Below, piece after piece: positions 1-7,733 of a DNA stretch of 64,000 nt. The notes beneath the pieces are model-generated. The model was not told the DNA's origin, did no database searches, and saw only the letters and a list, made by a program, of their open reading frames with translations. Location: NCBI GenBank assembly GCA_017936765.1, contig JAGBEX010000030.1, forward strand, positions 1 to 64,000. Reading direction: 5' to 3'. Numbering within the stretch: the stretch's first letter is position 1; each line of letters begins with the position of its first letter. A program made the translations under genes and the position numbers. This stretch comes from Clostridia bacterium (GTDB lineage: Bacteria > Bacillota > Clostridia > Christensenellales > Aristaeellaceae).

Positions 1-361
1 AGGCAGGCACGGTGATGACGGCCTGGGTCACGGTTTCGCCCAGATAGGCCTCAGCGGTCTCCTTCATCTTCTGCAGCACCATGGCGGAGATGTCCTGGGG
101 GGTGTAGGTCTTGCCGTCGATGTTCACCTTGTAGCCGGTACCCATCTCACGCTTGATGGAGATAACGGTGCGGTCGGGGTTGGTGACGGCCTGGCGCTTG
201 GCCACCTGGCCGATGAGACGCTCGCCGTCCTTGGTGAAGGCCACCACAGAGGGCGTGGTGCGGGCGCCTTCAGCATTGGTGATAACCATGGGCTGGCCGC
301 CTTCCATCACGGCGACGCAGCTGTTGGTGGTACCCAGGTCGATACCGATGATCTTACCCAT
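1..361 (-). CDS. dnaK: Chaperone DnaK (Hsp70), N-terminal part only
   Basis: ATP-dependent Hsp70 chaperone that works with GrpE and DnaJ on unfolded proteins in the cytoplasm. Only the first 120 codons are in the window; the rest lies beyond base 1. The N-terminus reads [20 protein letters not shown], the phosphate-1 loop of the Hsp70 nucleotide-binding domain, and is followed by the [10 protein letters not shown] and NPDRT segments typical of the family. The ATG at 359-361 is preceded by an AGGAGG-type ribosome site at 372-377. It is the third gene of the hrcA-grpE-dnaK operon, 90 bases after grpE. Identity is certain; the truncation is only the window edge. Confidence 0.98.
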   Translation of the reverse strand, partial: MGKIIGIDLGTTNSCVAVMEGGQPMVITNAEGARTTPSVVAFTKDGERLIGQVAKRQAVTNPDRTVISIKREMGTGYKVNIDGKTYTPQDISAMVLQKMKETAEAYLGETVTQAVITVPA

Positions 362-421
362 AATTCATTTTCCTCCTATATTTCCGGTTGGTCGGTTGAT
401 AGCTTGGTTGGATGTATATTC

Positions 422-444
422 ATAAAAGAGTTTGACTCTTTTAT
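422..444 (-). other. Stem-loop between grpE and dnaK
   Basis: Perfect 9-bp inverted repeat (ATAAAAGAG / CTCTTTTAT, 5-base loop) just after the grpE stop codon. It is AU-rich and has no long U-tract on the minus strand, so it looks more like an mRNA processing or stabilising element than a strong terminator. It could set the dnaK to grpE ratio; that is inference. Confidence 0.5.
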
Positions 445-451
445 TGCCTGC

Positions 452-1003
452 TTAGTCCGGTACAACCTTCACCATGGCGAAGCGCAACACATGGTCGCCC
501 ATCTTGTAGCCCTTCTGCAGCACCATGCACACGGTGCCGGGTTCGCCTTCATCGGGGCTGCCCTGCATGATGGCGTTTTCCAGGTTGGGGTCGAACTTCT
601 CGCCCAGGCGGTCGATGGGGGTCACGTCGTATTTGGCGTAGGCGTCCCGCATCTGCTTCAGGGTCAGCTCCACGCCGCTCTTGAGGGCTTCGTCGCTGGA
701 AGAGGCAGCGGCGTCCAGGGCGCGCTCCAGGTTATCCAGCACGGGGAGCATGGCAGCGGCCACAGCGCGCTGGCCTTCGGCATAGGCGTCGGCACGGACG
801 GACTCGTTGCGGCGGCGGAAGTTATCGAAGTCCGCCTGCACGCGCTGGGCCAGGTTCAGGTATTCTTCAGCCTGGGCGGCGGCTTTGTCGTAGTCCTGCT
901 GCAGCTTGGCCACGTCGATGGCGGGGGTCTCTTCGGCAGTTTCCTCAAGGATCTCTTCCTGGAGGACTTCCTCCTGCTGGGCTTTGCGTTCTTTTCTGCT
1001 CAT
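452..1003 (-). CDS. grpE: Nucleotide exchange factor GrpE
   Basis: GrpE releases ADP from DnaK. The product has 183 residues, normal for the family: an acidic, Glu-rich N-terminal tail, a long coiled coil (about residues 35-90, with AQRVQADFDNFRRRNE), then the compact beta domain with the signature VLDNLERAL and, near the C-terminus, GEPGTVCMVLQKGYKMGDHVLRFAMVKVV (abridged: GYKMGDHVLR is the diagnostic core). It lies 30 bases downstream of hrcA and 90 bases upstream of dnaK on the same strand, the standard Firmicutes heat-shock operon order. Regulation should be through HrcA at the CIRCE element ahead of hrcA. Confidence 0.97.
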   Translation of the reverse strand: MSRKERKAQQEEVLQEEILEETAEETPAIDVAKLQQDYDKAAAQAEEYLNLAQRVQADFDNFRRRNESVRADAYAEGQRAVAAAMLPVLDNLERALDAAASSSDEALKSGVELTLKQMRDAYAKYDVTPIDRLGEKFDPNLENAIMQGSPDEGEPGTVCMVLQKGYKMGDHVLRFAMVKVVPD

Positions 1004-1033
1004 TCGGCTATGTACTCTGCCTTTCTGTGATGA

Positions 1034-2059
1034 TCAATCGTCGCTGAACAGCTCGGAAAGCTGGTGTCCCATGGTGCCAAGGATGGACAGCACCCGGTTG
1101 TACTGCATTCGGGTGGGGCCAATGACGCCGATGGTACCCTGCTGGCCGTTGCCGGTGGAATAGGTGGCGGTGACGATGGAGCAATCCGCCATTTCCGGCA
1201 CGCCGGTCTCCGGGCCGATGCGGACGGTGAAGGCCATCTCGCCCTGCTGGGCGATGATGGAGGCCAGCTTATCCCGCGTCTCCATCAGGGAGAGGAAGGA
1301 GCGGGCCTTTTCCGTATCGCTGTATTCGGGGTAGTTGAGGATATTGCTCCGACCGCCGATGGCCACATGAGCGTGGTGGTTGGCAGCATCGGAATTCTCC
1401 TGGAAGAAGTTGTTCAGCCCCTGCAGAAGCTTTTCGTTGTCCTGCATCCGCCCGGTGATCTGGGGCAGCAGCTCCACGGCCTCCTTCAGCGTGCGACCGG
1501 AAAGCTCCTTGGTCAGCGTTTTGGAGATGGCGTAGAGCGTATCGCTGTCCAGCTGCTCGGATACGCGGATCACCGCGTCCCGCACGATGCCGCTGTCCGT
1601 TACGATCACCACCAGCGCGGCGTTGTTGCTCACCGGCACCAGCTGCAGCGTGCGGATGCGGGGCTGCGGCCCGGTGGGGGGAAGCACCACGGCGGTGTAG
1701 TTGGTCAGGTTGGACAGCACCTGGGCAGCGTGGTCGATCACGTCCTCCATCTGCCGCATCCTGCCCAGGAAGTGGGCGCGGATGGCGCTTTCGCTGTCGG
1801 AATGGAGCAGACCCTGGTGCAGCAGCTGATCCACATACAGCCGGTAAGCCTTGGCTGAGGGGATGCGCCCTGCGGACACATGGGGCTGATCCAGGTAGCC
1901 CAGCTCCTCCAGGTCGCTCATCTCGTTGCGGATGGTGGCGGATGAAAGGCCCATGTCGTACTTCTTGGAGATCGTTCGGGAACCCACAGGCACAGCGGTG
2001 AGAATGTAGTCATCGATGATGGCCTGCAGGATGCGGAATTTCCGCTCGTCCATGCCCAT
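1034..2059 (-). CDS. hrcA: Heat-shock repressor HrcA
   Basis: Winged-helix repressor of class I heat-shock operons; it binds CIRCE and is itself helped to fold by GroEL. About 341 residues. N-terminal MGMDERKFRILQAIIDDYI and the helix-turn-helix segment GLSSATIRNEMSDLEELGYL are typical; the C-terminal part is the GAF-like dimerisation region ending in IGPTRMQYNRVLSILG. I chose the ATG at 2059 because it has an AAGGAG site at 2069-2074. An upstream in-frame start at 2110 would lie inside the CIRCE operator and is unlikely. First gene of the operon; it should repress itself, grpE, dnaK and probably groESL. Confidence 0.96.
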   Translation of the reverse strand: MGMDERKFRILQAIIDDYILTAVPVGSRTISKKYDMGLSSATIRNEMSDLEELGYLDQPHVSAGRIPSAKAYRLYVDQLLHQGLLHSDSESAIRAHFLGRMRQMEDVIDHAAQVLSNLTNYTAVVLPPTGPQPRIRTLQLVPVSNNAALVVIVTDSGIVRDAVIRVSEQLDSDTLYAISKTLTKELSGRTLKEAVELLPQITGRMQDNEKLLQGLNNFFQENSDAANHHAHVAIGGRSNILNYPEYSDTEKARSFLSLMETRDKLASIIAQQGEMAFTVRIGPETGVPEMADCSIVTATYSTGNGQQGTIGVIGPTRMQYNRVLSILGTMGHQLSELFSDD

Positions 2060-2099
2060 GTGTTTCACTCCTTTCGTGTACGGCGGTCGGTGGCCGCTG

Positions 2100-2126
2100 T
2101 TAGCACTCACCGGAGTCGAGTGCTAA
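2100..2126. promoter_or_regulatory. CIRCE operator of the hrcA-grpE-dnaK operon
   Basis: Exact match to the CIRCE consensus: TTAGCACTC, 9-base spacer, GAGTGCTAA. It lies between the promoter and the hrcA start. A further half site (TAGCACTC) occurs at 2141-2148. HrcA binding here would block transcription of the operon. Confidence 0.97.
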
Positions 2127-2136
2127 CTACGATGAT

Positions 2137-2165
2137 AAGATAGCACTCCCCGGATGTTTTGTCAA
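2137..2165 (-). promoter_or_regulatory. Sigma-A promoter of hrcA operon
   Basis: On the minus strand: -35 TTGACA (2160-2165), 17-base spacer, -10 TATCTT (2137-2142). CIRCE begins 11 bases downstream of the -10, so the repressor would cover the transcription start. Confidence 0.85.
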
Positions 2166-2237
2166 GGGTTTTCCACAGAAAGGGTGATGAATTTTTTGTG
2201 AATGGGGGATGGCTGCGGTTCTTTCGCTGTACTTGCC

Positions 2238-2266
2238 TTGTCAACATTCTTCGGAAATGCTACAAT
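2238..2266 (+). promoter_or_regulatory. Sigma-A promoter for trmL and following genes
   Basis: -35 TTGTCA (2238-2243), 17-base spacer, -10 TACAAT (2261-2266), 20 bases before the trmL start. Divergent to the hrcA promoter. Confidence 0.8.
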
Positions 2267-2285
2267 AATATGGGAGATGATTGCA

Positions 2286-2804
2286 ATGCTGAATATTGTG
2301 CTGGTGAACCCGGAGATCCCGCAAAATACCGGGAACATCGCCAGGACCTGCGCAGCCACAGGCGCCATGCTGCACCTGATCGAGCCGCTGGGGTTTTCGC
2401 TTTCCGATAAATACCTGAAGCGTGCCGGGCTGGACTACTGGCACCTGATGAACTACCGCACCTATCCGGACATGGAGGCCTTTTTGCAGGCGCATCCCGG
2501 GGCGCGGATGCACTTTGCCTCCACCAAAGCGCCCAGGGGGTATCATCAGGCGGAATACCGGGATGGGGATTTCCTGGTTTTCGGCTGCGAGACCCGCGGC
2601 TTGCCGGAAAACCTGCTGGAGAAGGTCTATGACCGGTGCGTGCGCATCCCCATGCGGGAGGAAGCCCGCAGCCTGAATTTGTCCAACTCCGTGGCCATTG
2701 TGCTGTATGAGGCGCTGCGGCAGCTGGACTTTCCCCAGCTGAGCGACCACGGCAGCCTCACCGGCCGGGACGAGGCCGCTGCCCCCTGGCTGGACTATGT
2801 GTAA
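2286..2804 (+). CDS. trmL: tRNA (cytidine/uridine-34 2'-O)-methyltransferase TrmL
   Basis: SPOUT-class methyltransferase that methylates the ribose of the wobble base in some tRNA-Leu. 172 residues, a typical minimal TrmL. All three knot motifs are visible: VNPEIPQNTGNIARTC near the start, FGCETRGLPE in the middle and IPMREEARSLNLSNSVAIVL near the end, forming the trefoil-knot SAM site. The ATG at 2286 is preferred over the one at 2277 because GGGAGA at 2272-2277 is better spaced. It stands directly behind its own promoter and appears to head a short operon with the membrane protein and the two glycosylase genes that follow. Confidence 0.93.
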   Translation: MLNIVLVNPEIPQNTGNIARTCAATGAMLHLIEPLGFSLSDKYLKRAGLDYWHLMNYRTYPDMEAFLQAHPGARMHFASTKAPRGYHQAEYRDGDFLVFGCETRGLPENLLEKVYDRCVRIPMREEARSLNLSNSVAIVLYEALRQLDFPQLSDHGSLTGRDEAAAPWLDYV

Positions 2805-2855
2805 GCAGGGATCAGGGCGGTTGACCCGTTATATGCTGTAGAAGGAGGAAGCAGC

Positions 2856-3191
2856 ATGGCGTATTTCAACAACGATCCCCAGGATGTGCTGGAAGAGGAC
2901 TATCAGCCCGTGTTCCAGCAGCCTGTGGAGGACGACTATCTGGACGACGACATGGAGTCGGACGAATACTATACGGATGAATTGTATTATGATGAAGAAT
3001 ACCTCACCGAAGAGGAACGCCGGGAGGCGCGGCAGATGCGCTGGAAGCTGATGGCGGGTGTGGGGGACTTCATCGGCGTGCTGGCAGGCACGGTGGTGAT
3101 CCTGCTGCTGGTGGCGCTGCTGGTGAGCCTCATCACCTGGGTGCAGGCGGACATCAGCCAGACCTTTACCCTCTGGCAAACCAAACTGTAA
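2856..3191 (+). CDS. Acidic single-pass membrane protein, unknown function
   Basis: 111 residues, no family recognised. Residues 1-60 are strikingly acidic and Tyr-rich (runs such as DDYLDDDMESDEYYTDE), followed by a short basic stretch (RREARQMRWK) and one strong membrane helix (about 73-97, rich in Val/Leu/Ile). The charge pattern suggests one pass with the acidic N-terminus in the cytoplasm, by the positive-inside rule. Good ribosome site (AGAAGGAGG) before the ATG. It sits 51 bases after trmL and 15 before the uracil-DNA glycosylase, so it is probably cotranscribed, but context gives no clear role. Confidence 0.75.
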   Translation: MAYFNNDPQDVLEEDYQPVFQQPVEDDYLDDDMESDEYYTDELYYDEEYLTEEERREARQMRWKLMAGVGDFIGVLAGTVVILLLVALLVSLITWVQADISQTFTLWQTKL

Positions 3192-3206
3192 TGGGAGGTG
3201 TATCCC

Positions 3207-3797
3207 GTGGCAGAGATCAGCTGGGAACTGTTTGAAAGGCAGGTGGAGGCCTGCACCATGTGTCCGCTGCACCGGGGCATCCACCACAAGGTGCCGGGGC
3301 AGGGCGACAGGCGTTCGCCCCTGATGTTCATCGGCGAAGGCCCCGGGCAGGTGGAGGACGAGGAAGGCCTGGCCTTTGTGGGGCCGGCGGGTCAGCTGCT
3401 GACGAGGATGCTGGCCGCCATTTCCTTGCCCAGGGATCGGGTGTACATCTGCAATATCGTCAAGTGCCGCCCGCCCAACAACCGCGTGCCGGAGGAAGCC
3501 GAGGCCGAGGCCTGCAAGCTCCATCTGCGGATGCAGGTGGCGCTGGTGCAGCCCAAGGTGATCGTGCTGCTGGGTTCCACCGCGGCGAAAAACACCCTGG
3601 GGCCGGAGATCCGCATCACCCGGGACAGGGGACGGTGGTTCCAGCGCAAAGGCGTGTGGATGATGCCCACCTACCACCCCTCCGCACTCCTGCGGGACGC
3701 CTCCAAGAAGCGCGAGGCCTGGGAGGACATGCAGTCCCTGCGGGATAAGCTGATGGAATTGGAGCTGTATGAGGATATATACGGCCGCACAGAATAA
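3207..3797 (+). CDS. Family-4-type uracil-DNA glycosylase with Fe-S cluster
   Basis: Removes uracil from DNA, the first step of base excision repair. About 196 residues from a GTG at 3207, which has GGGAGG at 3193-3198; another GTG at 3198 overlaps that site and is less likely. Motifs: GEGPGQVEDEEG (uracil pocket and catalytic region), CNIVKCRPPNNRVP, and the C-terminal HPS motif in TYHPSALLR. Four cysteines fit the family 4 iron-sulphur pattern: Cys16 and Cys19 (ACTMCP), the Cys of VKCRPP, and one 16 residues later (EACKLH). It is followed at once by a paralogue lacking these cysteines. Confidence 0.92.
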   Translation: MAEISWELFERQVEACTMCPLHRGIHHKVPGQGDRRSPLMFIGEGPGQVEDEEGLAFVGPAGQLLTRMLAAISLPRDRVYICNIVKCRPPNNRVPEEAEAEACKLHLRMQVALVQPKVIVLLGSTAAKNTLGPEIRITRDRGRWFQRKGVWMMPTYHPSALLRDASKKREAWEDMQSLRDKLMELELYEDIYGRTE

Positions 3798-3825
3798 TCC
3801 GGATCAATTGCAGCAGGAGGTACCC

Positions 3826-4398
3826 ATGGAGCAATTCCGCAAGCGTTGCCGCGCTTTTTTCGATACCCTGTGGCCTGCGGAGGAAAAAACGCTGGTCTTT
3901 GGCGAGGGCAGGGCGGATCACCCACCCATCATGCTCATCGGCGAAGCACCCGGCGAGCAGGAGACTCTGCAGGGACGGCCCTTTGTGGGCAAGGCGGGGA
4001 AGAACCTGGACGCATTCCTTGAGGTGGTGGGCTTGAGGCGGGAAGACATCTACATCAGCAATGTAGTGAAGGTGCGCCCTACCAAGGTCAGCCCCAAGGG
4101 CAGCGTATCCAACCGGCCGCCCAACCGGGAGGAACTGGCGCTGTTCACCCCTTATCTATATGAAGAGATCCTGCTGGTGCAGCCGGAGATGATCGTCACC
4201 CTGGGCAATGTGGCGCTGAAGGCGCTGCTGGGCAAGGATGCGGTCATTGGCGAACACCATGGTCAGGTGACCCGGGCGCAGGTGCAGGGACAGGCGTTCC
4301 AGGTGTTTCCGCTGTACCACCCGGCGTCCATCATTTACAACAGGAGCCTGACGGAAATCTACCAGCAGGACCTGCAAAAACTGAAAACTGTCATTTGA
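3826..4398 (+). CDS. Uracil-DNA-glycosylase-family protein without Fe-S cysteines
   Basis: 190 residues from the ATG at 3826, which has GCAGGAGG at 3813-3820. It keeps the superfamily fold markers: LIGEAPGEQETLQGRPFVG, ISNVVKVRPTK, NRPPNREE and the C-terminal YHPAS. Compared with its upstream neighbour, the paired N-terminal cysteines, the Cys of the VKxRP segment and the fourth cysteine are all absent; only one Cys (KRCRAF) remains, at an unrelated position. It therefore cannot bind the family-4 cluster. It may be another glycosylase class with a different substrate, or a non-enzymatic partner. It lies 28 bases behind the first glycosylase, so the pair is probably coexpressed. Confidence 0.85.
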   Translation: MEQFRKRCRAFFDTLWPAEEKTLVFGEGRADHPPIMLIGEAPGEQETLQGRPFVGKAGKNLDAFLEVVGLRREDIYISNVVKVRPTKVSPKGSVSNRPPNREELALFTPYLYEEILLVQPEMIVTLGNVALKALLGKDAVIGEHHGQVTRAQVQGQAFQVFPLYHPASIIYNRSLTEIYQQDLQKLKTVI

Positions 4399-4430
4399 GG
4401 CAGCAAAACGTATCTTTGGTGCAGGATGTG

Positions 4431-4459
4431 TAGACGGCGGCAGGGTGCTGTGCTATACT
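4431..4459 (+). promoter_or_regulatory. Probable promoter of nfeD-floA
   Basis: -35-like TAGACG (4431-4436), 17-base spacer, -10 TATACT (4454-4459), 26 bases before nfeD. The -35 is imperfect. Confidence 0.6.
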
Positions 4460-4484
4460 GGCCACAACAGCAAGGGAGGTATCA

Positions 4485-4988
4485 ATGATGTTAGAGTTTA
4501 TTGCTGCGAATCTTCCGATTCTGGTCTGTCTCGTGGTTGGCCTTGGTCTCATCGTACTGGAGGCCTTCATGCCGGGCTTTGGCCTGCCGGGTATTGCCGG
4601 TGTGATCCTGCACGTGGTGGCGGTGGTGTTCACCTGGATCAACCACGGCCCCGTGGCTGCCCTGGGCATGACGGTGATTCTCCTGTCCATCATCGCCATT
4701 GCCATTTCCATTTCGCTGCGCTCGGCGGCCAATGGCAAATTGAGCAAGAGCCGCATCGTTCTCAACGAAACGGAGAGCAACGAGGCTGGCTATCGCTCCA
4801 GCGAGGACATGCAGGTGTTCCTGGGTAAGGAGGGCGTGACCACCACGGTGCTGCGTCCCACCGGCATGGCCGAGTTCGACGGTGTGAAGCTGAATGTGGT
4901 CTCCGATGGCGAGTTCATTCAGCCCGGCAACAAGGTGCAGATCGCCCGGGTGGAGGGCAGCCGCATCGTGGTTCGTGCCATCAAGTAA
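4485..4988 (+). CDS. nfeD: Short NfeD-family membrane protein
   Basis: 167 residues: two or three membrane helices (about 5-28, 33-52 and 57-77), followed by a soluble C-terminal OB-fold-like domain (about 105-167, with GKEGVTTTVLRPTGMAEFDG and ending VEGSRIVVRAI). This is the short NfeD form without a ClpP-like protease domain. NfeD genes are normally partnered with flotillin/stomatin genes, and here floA follows after 57 bases. By analogy with Bacillus YqeZ-FloA, it should work with FloA in membrane microdomains. Two ATGs (4485, 4488) are possible; GGGAGGT lies just upstream. Confidence 0.9.
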   Translation: MMLEFIAANLPILVCLVVGLGLIVLEAFMPGFGLPGIAGVILHVVAVVFTWINHGPVAALGMTVILLSIIAIAISISLRSAANGKLSKSRIVLNETESNEAGYRSSEDMQVFLGKEGVTTTVLRPTGMAEFDGVKLNVVSDGEFIQPGNKVQIARVEGSRIVVRAIK

Positions 4989-5045
4989 TACCATTGGATG
5001 AAACCATCAATGAAATGATGGTTCAAATAGAAGGAGGATTGGATT

Positions 5046-6047
5046 ATGGGAGCTGAATTTGCCTGGATCATCTTTGTCGTCGTGTTGGCGCTGATCGTGC
5101 TGACGGTATTCCTTCGTTTCTTCCCCATTGGCCTGTGGATCTCTGCCCTGGCCAGCGGCGTACACATTTCCATTGCTACGCTGGTTGGTATGCGCATCCG
5201 CCGCATCCAGCCCCAGCGCCTGGTGCATCCCCTCATCAAGGCCAACAAGGCCGGTCTGGATGTGACCATCAGCAAGCTGGAAACTCACTTCCTGGCTGGC
5301 GGTAATGTGGATCGCGTGATCAACGCCCTCATCGCTGCCCAGCGTGCCAACATCGAAATGGCCTTTGAAAAGGCCTGCGCCATCGACCTGGCTGGCCGTG
5401 ACGTGTTCGAGGCCGTGCAGATGAGCGTTACCCCCAAGGTCATCGAGACCCCCGTGGTGGCTGCCATTGCCAAGGACGGCATCGAGCTGCGCGCCAAGGC
5501 CCGCGTCACCGTGCGTACCAACATCGAGCGCCTGGTGGGCGGCGCCGGTGAAGAGACCGTCATCGCCCGTGTTGGCGAAGGCATCGTGACCACCGTCGGC
5601 TCTGCCGAGACCCACAAGCAGGTGCTGGAGAACCCCGATCTGATCAGCCGCACCGTGCTGTCAAAGGGTCTGGACGCCGGTACTGCCTACGAAATTCTGT
5701 CCATCGACATCGCTGACGTGGACGTTGGCCGCAACATCGGCGCTCAGCTGATGATGGATCAGGCCGAGGCCGATCGCCGCATTGCTCAGGCCAAAGCCGA
5801 GGAACGCCGCGCCATGGCCGTTGCTCACGAGCAGGAAATGAAGGCTGCCGTGCAGGAAATGCGCGCCAAGGTCGTGGAGGCCGAGGCCGATGTGCCCCGT
5901 GCCATGGCTGCTGCCCTGCGTGAAGGCAAGCTGGGCGTGATGGACTACTACAACATGCAGAACACCGTGGCGGATACCACCATGCGCGATTCCATCGCCA
6001 AGGCTTCCGCCCCCCAGCAGACCCTCCCCGGCACCGATAAGAAGTAA
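5046..6047 (+). CDS. floA: Flotillin-like protein FloA
   Basis: 333 residues, normal length. Flotillin-like scaffold of functional membrane microdomains in Firmicutes. It has an N-terminal membrane segment (about 5-27), a second hydrophobic stretch (about 32-50), the PHB/SPFH region ([20 protein letters not shown] through IERLVGG), then the Ala/Glu-rich coiled coil (about 235-300, [20 protein letters not shown]) and a short C-terminal tail. The strong site AAGGAGG is 9 bases before the ATG. A small stem-loop (AACCATCA/TGATGGTT, 5002-5023) sits between nfeD and floA and may adjust relative expression. Confidence 0.96.
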   Translation: MGAEFAWIIFVVVLALIVLTVFLRFFPIGLWISALASGVHISIATLVGMRIRRIQPQRLVHPLIKANKAGLDVTISKLETHFLAGGNVDRVINALIAAQRANIEMAFEKACAIDLAGRDVFEAVQMSVTPKVIETPVVAAIAKDGIELRAKARVTVRTNIERLVGGAGEETVIARVGEGIVTTVGSAETHKQVLENPDLISRTVLSKGLDAGTAYEILSIDIADVDVGRNIGAQLMMDQAEADRRIAQAKAEERRAMAVAHEQEMKAAVQEMRAKVVEAEADVPRAMAAALREGKLGVMDYYNMQNTVADTTMRDSIAKASAPQQTLPGTDKK

Positions 6048-6104
6048 GGCGGATGCTGCCAGGCCTGAACTGCCAGGCCTGGCACATCTCCCCGGAGAGG
6101 AGGG

Positions 6105-6686
6105 ATGACCGTGGAAGATTTTCTGGGATTTCTATTCGTGATCATTGCGATCGTTTCGTCGATTGCGAAGAACAAAAAGAAAAAGCAGCAGGCGGCAGGT
6201 CGCAAGGCTGCCCGGCAGGCACAGGCTGCCAAGCCGCAGACCAACCGGGCGCCCTACTCCATGGAGTCGCTGCAGGCCTGGCTTGAAGAGAATGAAGAGG
6301 ACGCCGAGGCTAAGAAGCCCGCTGTACCCGCCGAGCCTGCCGTGGCTGCCAGCACAGGCAGCATCAAGGAGCAGACCCACGAAGGAATGCATCCCTGCGA
6401 TGTGCATGAAGATGCACCTGCGCAGGTGGCGCAGCCCCGCATCCAGGCCCGCGTGCAGGTGACGGAAAAGCCGAAGGTCGTGCTGGGCAGCATGGGGACG
6501 GACACCCACGAGGGCATCCACCCTTGCGACGAGCATGAGGACGAATTGCTGCAAAGCAACAAGCCCCTCATACCCATGCCCGTGGAAAAGCCTGGCATCC
6601 AGCTGGACTGGACGGGCGAGAACATGGTGAAGGCGTTCATCATGCAGGAGGTGCTGACCCGCCCCTGCCAGCGCAGACGCGCGTAA
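6105..6686 (+). CDS. Membrane-anchored protein with doubled HEGxHPCDxHED motif
   Basis: 193 residues, no named family known to me. An N-terminal membrane helix (about 5-20) is followed by a very basic patch (KNKKKKQQ) and an Ala/Pro-rich linker. The same 13-residue motif then occurs twice: THEGMHPCDVHED (about 91-103) and THEGIHPCDEHED (about 134-146). Each has one Cys, three His and several acids, which could bind metal; that is inference. It starts 57 bases after floA and is in the operon position where Bacillus has yqfB, without visible similarity. A direct repeat (CCAGGCCTG) lies in the gap at about 6059-6080. Confidence 0.8.
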   Translation: MTVEDFLGFLFVIIAIVSSIAKNKKKKQQAAGRKAARQAQAAKPQTNRAPYSMESLQAWLEENEEDAEAKKPAVPAEPAVAASTGSIKEQTHEGMHPCDVHEDAPAQVAQPRIQARVQVTEKPKVVLGSMGTDTHEGIHPCDEHEDELLQSNKPLIPMPVEKPGIQLDWTGENMVKAFIMQEVLTRPCQRRRA

Positions 6687-6690
6687 CAAG

Positions 6691-6725
6691 TCAGTGCGGA
6701 GAGGTGTGATACCTCTCCGCATTGA
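6691..6725 (+). other. Strong hairpin before the LytTR regulator gene
   Basis: Inverted repeat with 15 pairs (one G-U), loop GTGAT, core TGCGGAGAGGT / ACCTCTCCGCA. No U-tract follows, so it is not a standard terminator. The loop side contains AGGTGTGAT, which recurs at 6739-6747 as the ribosome-site region of the next gene. Confidence 0.7.
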
Positions 6726-6751
6726 TCCATTCAAAAAGGTGTGATGTACAG

Positions 6752-7507
6752 ATGGAACCCATTCGTGTGGTTATTGCGGACGACGACGAGGGCATGCGCC
6801 TGATCGAGCGGCGCATGATCGAAAAGGTGGAGGGCTTCGACCTGGTGGGCGAGGCTAAGGACGGCGAAGAGCTGCTGGACATGGTGGAAGAACTGCGCCC
6901 GCAGATCGTTTTCCTGGACGTGGAAATGCCTGGCAAGACCGGCGTGGAGTGCGGCCGCATCATTCAGGACATGGATCCCTCCATTGTGATGATCTTCGCC
7001 ACCGCCCACGACCAGTACATGGGCGACGCCTTTGAGGTCTATGCCTTCGACTACCTGATCAAGCCCTTCAAGGTGGATCGCGTGCTGAAGACCCTGGAGC
7101 GCGCCCGCGACCGCATCGGCCGCGTGGACGAGGAAGCGCCCCTGCCCGTCCCGCCCAAGGCTGCACCCCGTGCCGCCACCGGCAGGCTGATGCTCCACCA
7201 CAAGGAGGGCGTGTCCTTCATCAACATGAACGACATTCTGCTGGTGCAGCGCGAGAACCGCGCCACGGTGATCTACACCCTGGGCAATGGCCGCTACGTC
7301 ACCGGCGATTCCCTGGGCGACACCGAGGCCCGCCTGGATCCCAGCGTGTTTTTCCGCTGCCACAAGAGCTACATCATCAACCTGAACTACATCAGTAACA
7401 TTACGCCCTATGGTCGCTGGACCTACGTGGTGCGCCTCAACGGCACCGACCACGACGCGCTGATCACCCATGAGAAGTACGAGGAACTGGAGAGGATGTT
7501 CTCGTGA
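6752..7507 (+). CDS. LytTR-family response regulator
   Basis: 251 residues: receiver domain (about 1-118) with acidic pocket ADDDE, phosphoacceptor Asp56 in FLDVEMPG, and Lys in YLIKPF; then a linker rich in Pro/Ala; then a LytTR DNA-binding domain (about 145-250, with ILLVQRENRATVIYT, FFRCHKSYIINLNYI). Such regulators control cell-envelope, bacteriocin or competence genes in other Firmicutes. No histidine kinase is adjacent, so it is an orphan here. The ATG at 6752 is preferred because AAAGGTG lies 9-10 bases upstream; an in-frame start at 6722 overlaps the preceding hairpin. Confidence 0.92.
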   Translation: MEPIRVVIADDDEGMRLIERRMIEKVEGFDLVGEAKDGEELLDMVEELRPQIVFLDVEMPGKTGVECGRIIQDMDPSIVMIFATAHDQYMGDAFEVYAFDYLIKPFKVDRVLKTLERARDRIGRVDEEAPLPVPPKAAPRAATGRLMLHHKEGVSFINMNDILLVQRENRATVIYTLGNGRYVTGDSLGDTEARLDPSVFFRCHKSYIINLNYISNITPYGRWTYVVRLNGTDHDALITHEKYEELERMFS

Positions 7508-7704
7508 CGAACAAGCTGAAGTACCTGGTGCTGGTGAACGGCATCCTGACCATCATCGGTGGTGTGATGATGATCCTGTACGGTCTTGAGCTGATCCAGC
7601 TGGGCAAGCCGGTGCGCATCGCCATCGTGGTGGTGTTGTGCATCAACGCGGCGGTGAACTGTGCGAATTACTACAATGTGCGTAAACAGCAAAAGGCTTC
7701 CTGA
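7504..7704 (+). CDS. Small two-helix membrane protein
   Basis: 66 residues starting with GTG at 7504, which overlaps the regulator's stop codon by four bases (GTGA), so translation is coupled. Two membrane helices (about 6-28 and 37-55) with basic ends (N-term TNKLK, C-term VRKQQKAS). No family recognised. The tight coupling to the LytTR regulator suggests a shared job, for example as a sensor or membrane anchor, but nothing in the sequence proves it. Confidence 0.75.
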   Translation: MTNKLKYLVLVNGILTIIGGVMMILYGLELIQLGKPVRIAIVVVLCINAAVNCANYYNVRKQQKAS

Positions 7705-7721
7705 AAAGGAAGCCTTTTGCT
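7688..7721. terminator. Bidirectional intrinsic terminator
   Basis: Perfect 14-bp stem (AGCAAAAGGCTTCC / GGAAGCCTTTTGCT) with a 6-base loop, containing the stop codon of the small membrane protein. The A-rich and T-rich arms let it serve the convergent ZIP gene as well. Confidence 0.9.
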
Positions 7722-7733
7722 ATGCAGCCGGGC

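Noticed and set aside
2060-2110. Upstream start of hrcA at 2110
   Set aside because: It would lie within CIRCE and has no ribosome site, whereas 2059 has AAGGAG.
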